From Protonemura montana (Eukaryota; Arthropoda; Insecta; Plecoptera; Nemouridae), in NCBI GenBank assembly GCA_947568835.1, contig OX387602.1, positions 21,565,021 to 21,629,020 of the forward strand: DNA of 64,000 nt. Reading direction: 5' to 3'. The notes beneath the pieces are model-generated. The model was not told the origin of the DNA. It did not search any database and was given only the letters and a program-made list of their open reading frames with translations. Below, one piece after another: positions 59,701-64,000 of the stretch (within the stretch, counting starts at the first letter, position 1; each line of letters starts with the position of its first letter). A program made the translations under genes and the position numbers.

Positions 59701-62700
59701 TAATTTCTTCCTTTGTTATAAAAAAACTGATCAGAAGAATGGAATTATAAACAAATAACTCTTTTAAAGTAGATATCCTATTTACATTTTTTGTAAATAA
59801 AAGCATAGGTTATGCTTTTTTCTAGCCTTGCAGCCCTTGTAAGTTGAACCATTTCCAACAGCAAATCAGTCAATCCAGAGCCAAAAAGTGAAAATAACAA
59901 CCAGCAAAGCTACCTTTAACATCTTTGAAAAGTTTTGGAGAAAAGACAAGAGAAATAATAATAAAAAAATCGGTGAATTACATTGCTCACCGTCATTGCC
60001 CATCTTGGCTATCATGCGACGGAGCGGTTCGATGTATTTGCTAAGCTGGCGCACCTTCTCCCGGTATGCTTGGTCTTCTTGCATGCTGCAAGGGCTGGGG
60101 GTAGGGGCCACTTGCCCAGGAGTGTTTAGAGAGCTGCTGGGTGATGGTGCCATGCCTGTGGGACGAAGACCAACTTTTCAGATGCTAGTATTTAGAGTTT
60201 GCATTGAAAAAAAAATTAAAAGTTCACCAAAAAAAATTTTCAGCACAATTTGAAATCAAGTTTGAAGGGAAAGAATTTAAAGATACTTGATAATAAAATG
60301 TTAATTCGAAATAATGTAGAAGTGCGCAGGTTAACAAACTTGAGAAAGTGATAGTCACTTGAAAACTTTTTCTATCCAGCTAGTTTGCCTCAACAAAGAA
60401 TTATGCCCTGTAATGATATTTCAAAAATTGGTGCCCAGCCGCGGGCTATAACCCGTCGCGGGTGTTGCTTTTACCAATTGAGCTTACTGGATAAGGTCTT
60501 TTGAGAGTATTTCAGGGCATTTGATAAGAATGATAGATTTTCAAGGAATAGACCCACAAGGCAGTGAATATGCACAGTCACTCCGATTCCAGTGACACTA
60601 TACTGAATCACGTCCATTCAAACTCGAGTAACTCCTAGTAGAAATCTTTGAATTCTCAATTTTTTTCAATTTTTTATGTTGTGAAATATTGTTTATTTGA
60701 TTATTAGGAACAATTATAACCTCTCAGAAATTGGTGCCCAATATTAATAACTCAATTCCAACTAATTTTATAGAAGTTATTAGTGTCCCTACGAATAAAA
60801 TACTCTGCAGATTGCAAGCAATATCTAAAAATTGTAAATGCAATTTCAATCAGATTTTACAGAGTTGTACCCTAATCTGAAAATACAGTCCTTGCTTGGA
60901 CATTGTATTGTTGCTTTCTAGCACATCTCTCCATTTTTTAGCTGTTATCGAAGCATGTAGCCGTAAATATGAACACATGTCATGACTCACCGACAGACCT
61001 CTGCGGCCCGGGCATAGGCGTGTGTTGGGGACTCGGCGAAGGCACCATTGCTGGCGACGCTGCCATCTGGCTACTGAAAATTCCCACACAGATTTCAGCT
61101 AATACATCAAGCAGTTTCATAATATCCTATACCTGGACGGTTTTTGCGGTAAATGGCACGGAACATTTTTGTTTATTGATTCATCATTGATAATTACTGT
61201 TAATTATTGTTTAATATTTATTGAGCGTCACAAGCATTGTTATGTCAAGCATTCATTTTCTCCACTAATTACTCGTCTACTGTATCAACGAGACACCATG
61301 TTGACCAATGACAACTAGATTTATCCTAATGATGTACGCATTTGCTGAATTAACTGCTCAAACGAGACCCCCCCCCCCCCCCCCCCCCAAGGTCTATGCA
61401 CTTCACCACAGCTAAGAAACTGATTAAAATAATTATTCAAATATTTGTAGCTCAACGCCCGATCTTATATCGTCAGACCTTCAATTGCCAATGGTTTCAC
61501 TTCTTGACTTGTTAGTAATTTACTATAAAAGCATCAAATCAAGTCAATTAAGAGTTCTCTGTAATCACCAAACAATCAATAATGAGAAATGCTTATATTT
61601 AATGACAATCAAATGGCTAGGATGCAAGGTCTACGACACGACCGAGACTCTACGACAGTTCTTACCATCTCTGGGACTAAACTCACCCATGTGGGGCAGG
61701 AGACTGCGCTGAAGGTGATGGACTTTGCCGCAGGAACTGGGAGGGCGTAGCGTTTCGGGGACCACCGAACCCCGGGGGATGTCCTGGCATCATCAGAACG
61801 TCTTGACCCTGCAAACCTGCACTCGGAAGCTGAAATACAACGCAAACCGCTAGAAAAAGTGGCTAGGATGAGGGAAAAGGCAATCAACACACTCTTAGGT
61901 CTAAATTGATACAAAATAGACAACAATTGATTTCAATTCATTCATTCATTTAGATCAAAATTATATATATAGTTAATTTTTCTATTGAACTGCACACTTT
62001 TCAATTTTAAGTTTGAACCCATTCCCCAGCATAAATTGAACGTCAAGCCTGAGCGCTTATTGAAGATAAACGTTGCAACTTTGCATTGTTGGTATTACAT
62101 TTCTTTAAAGCTTACCTTTCGTTGAATCTGCTGTCCCATCCCATGAGGCATCTGTCCAGTCATCTGCACTTGCATTTGCGGTGGCATTTGCCCCTGCATC
62201 TGTGGCTGCATCTGACCCTGCATTTGTGCCTGCATTTGAGGTTGCATCTGGCCCTGCATCTGGCCTTGCATCTGCGCTTGCATTTGTCCCTGCATTTGCG
62301 GCTGCATCTGAGGCGGCATTTGTCCGGGCATGCCACCCTGCATTTGTGGCTGCATTTGCGGCTGCATCTGTCCTTGCATTTGTGGCTGCATTTGCGGTTG
62401 CATTTGGCCCTGCATTTGCTGCATTTGACCTTGCATCTGTTGCATCTGCCCAGGTAGCTGACCAGCCATTTGTACACGCATTTGGTTTTGCATGGGACCC
62501 ATGGACCCCACCTGCAAAAAAGAATATGCCTTTTACATGACATTTTTGGCAACATTTGCACTGGAAGCTTGGAACCTAGCTGGCAATGGAGATAGTGAAA
62601 ACAATGCCTGCAGCACTCCCAGCCAATAATAATCCATTTTCAGAATTTCTGAAAAACCCAGTGTTTTATCACACAATTTTTTTGGAAGTGATTGATTTTA

Positions 62701-63932
62701 CTAAGTCAACTCAAATCACCAGTTTGCTGTTACTCTACAACCAATCTTTGAATTGTGTTTACTTTTACAAGTTCAATAAAATTTAAATTTATAAGTTAAC
62801 TTGCCTGCGGTCCTGGACCCATGCCTCCCATTTCTGGCATTTTCTGGAGCGACTGGAGCCCAGCGAGACCCTGGACTGGCCGCTGATTTAGCGACTGTAA
62901 AACTGAAACCAAGTCACAAGGTCAGCTTAACGAGGAATCCAAGACAGGCACGGAAATGGCCATAAAAATTCGAGTGGAAATTGCTTAAGTTTATGGGAAT
63001 GGGTAAAATACTTGAGAGGCCTTAGGTAGACTGGATTAACTAAATGAAATAACCACTGATCAATCAAGCATCACTGATTGATCAATCAACTCTAGTTACT
63101 TTGAGACTAGTTATAAAACACCTTTGTGTTTTAACTGCTGGGCGATAATGATTCATCAAGATAAATACAAAATAAACTGATAAGACTGTTTAGTATCTTT
63201 CCCCAAAAGCATGTGGTTATGAAACCACTTGTTTGTGGTAACAAAAGTGGGACAAAAAATTTAACACAGCGATAATTTAACTCATTCGTCAGCAAAACCA
63301 TTCTTAATCTCCCCAGAGACCCAAAATGTACAAGAGACTGACTTTTTTTTCAAATATATTTTGATGAAATGCACATTTTTTATCTGGAGCTTAAACCAAG
63401 TTTAGCTTATAAGTCAATGAAATCTGCTGTTAGTAGTTCTAACATGCCCAGAGTGAATTTACTGTTGGACAACTGCGTCAGATTGCCAGCTGCCACAGAA
63501 TGGTGTTGGGAGGATTTAATTAGGAAAATGTACAGGTATTAATTTGAGGGAAAATCCTTATGTTCTGCATCAGCTGGTCAGAGAGAATTCAGAGAGTTGA
63601 CTAGCAGAAAAGCCACTTCTTTTGGCAACCAAAACAAACTAAAAAAGTGCTCGTCCCGAAAGTAAAATAGATCGAACGCATCACGCAACTGCCGGTAGTT
63701 AAATAGCCAGCATAATTTGATTGTTTCGGACAAGCGTAGTACTTAAAAGTACAAAACTCACTATTCGTCAATAAGTCACAATAAAGTTATGCTCGGAGTG
63801 GATATGAAACTGGCTACGCTGTGTTCAAAGGACAAAACTTACGTGTAGCAGCTGCTACTTGCGACTGTGGTTGCTGCACCATTCCGACGCCCTGGGGTCC
63901 GCCCATGCCCATCATCTGGTTATTGCCAGTCC
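56750..63932 (-). CDS. MED15: Mediator subunit 15, 3' ten exons (5' end beyond window)
   Basis: Exons (- strand): 63843-63932, 62805-62902, 62116-62511, 61687-61829, 60991-61073, 59991-60155, 59003-59124, 58221-58405, 57600-57702, 56750-57091. All phases agree, giving 1727 nt (about 575 codons). MED15 is a Mediator tail subunit that connects activators to RNA polymerase II. Identification rests on the C-terminal part: [58 protein letters not shown] and [16 protein letters not shown]. Upstream is the Gln/Met-rich region; exon 62116-62511 is an array of QMQ(G/P)QM units. FLRQSPSPS lies in the next exon. The N-terminal KIX domain is not in the window. The intron after exon 62805-62902 starts with GC (CAG|gcaagt) instead of GT. 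Confidence 0.92.
57437..57480. repeat. AAATAC-type tail in MED15 intron, possible retroelement 3' end
   Basis: AATAAA is followed by three to four AAATAC units and AAATAAAT. The ~250 bp upstream resemble a degenerate retroelement 3' region, but no protein motif supports this. Confidence 0.3.
60428..60495 (-). mobile_element. tRNA-derived SINE fragment in MED15 intron
   Basis: On the minus strand, AAGCTCAATTGGTAAAAGC resembles a tRNA A box, and GGTTATAGCCC resembles a B box about 23 bp later. GGGCACC AATTTTTGA follows. Cloverleaf pairing is poor. A related ATTGGTGCCCA word recurs at 60727-60738, perhaps from a second fragment. Confidence 0.5.
61368..61388 (+). repeat. poly-C tract (21 C)
   Basis: A long homopolymer in a MED15 intron, potentially G-quadruplex-forming on the minus (transcribed-sense) strand. 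Confidence 0.85.
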
Positions 63933-64000
63933 CTGGAATATGATCACGGTGACACATACAAAATGGTTATTCTAGAGGGTAGTACGATAGAATAGTGAAC

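Noticed and set aside
1..64000. CRISPR arrays, operons, prokaryotic signals
   Set aside because: Nothing of the kind is present. Introns, SINEs, LINEs and polyadenylation signals show nuclear animal DNA.

Overview
The window is nuclear DNA from a metazoan, most probably an arthropod. It is AT-rich, with GC-richer exons split by spliceosomal introns. It holds a secreted protein with five chitin-binding (peritrophin-A) domains, several animal transposon families, and clear orthologues of the kinesin KIF19, mitochondrial-type MsrB and Mediator subunit MED15. I cannot fix the species. The chitin-binding gene and repeat content fit a chelicerate or another arthropod, but that is inference.

Layout. 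1-2270: 3' part of a non-LTR retrotransposon with an (ATT)10 tail. 3556-3717: a small terminal-inverted-repeat element. 5376-7775: a two-exon gene for a secreted five-domain chitin-binding protein (+). 8997-28390: a 14-exon KIF19 (kinesin-8-like) gene (-), rebuilt here from start to stop with every intron phase consistent. 29268-34608: two intronless-looking ORFs (-) for charged or polar disordered proteins, both ending in cysteine clusters. 34609-45130: a transposon-dense block with three copies of a 5S-rRNA-derived SINE, two copies of an unnamed ~545-bp repeat, a 50-bp near-perfect palindrome, two decayed LINE copies, a hAT/ZMYM-like fragment between 14-bp inverted repeats, a long-arm inverted-repeat element and a tRNA-derived SINE.

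45702-63932 is gene-dense: a small unrecognised two-exon gene (-), head to head with mitochondrial-type MsrB (+); a two-exon multi-pass membrane protein (+), tail to tail with a Tudor-CCCH-Tudor germline-type gene (-); then the 3' ten exons of MED15 (-), whose 5' end lies beyond the window.

These genes do not form a pathway. They act in chitin-matrix binding, ciliary microtubule control, methionine-oxide repair, probable RNA-granule biology and RNA polymerase II transcription. The least described items are the pair of cysteine-tailed disordered proteins, the 5S-derived SINE, the Tudor-CCCH-Tudor protein and possible alternative exons of KIF19. Exon limits were set by hand from splice sites, phase and family alignment from memory; no search or RNA data were available.
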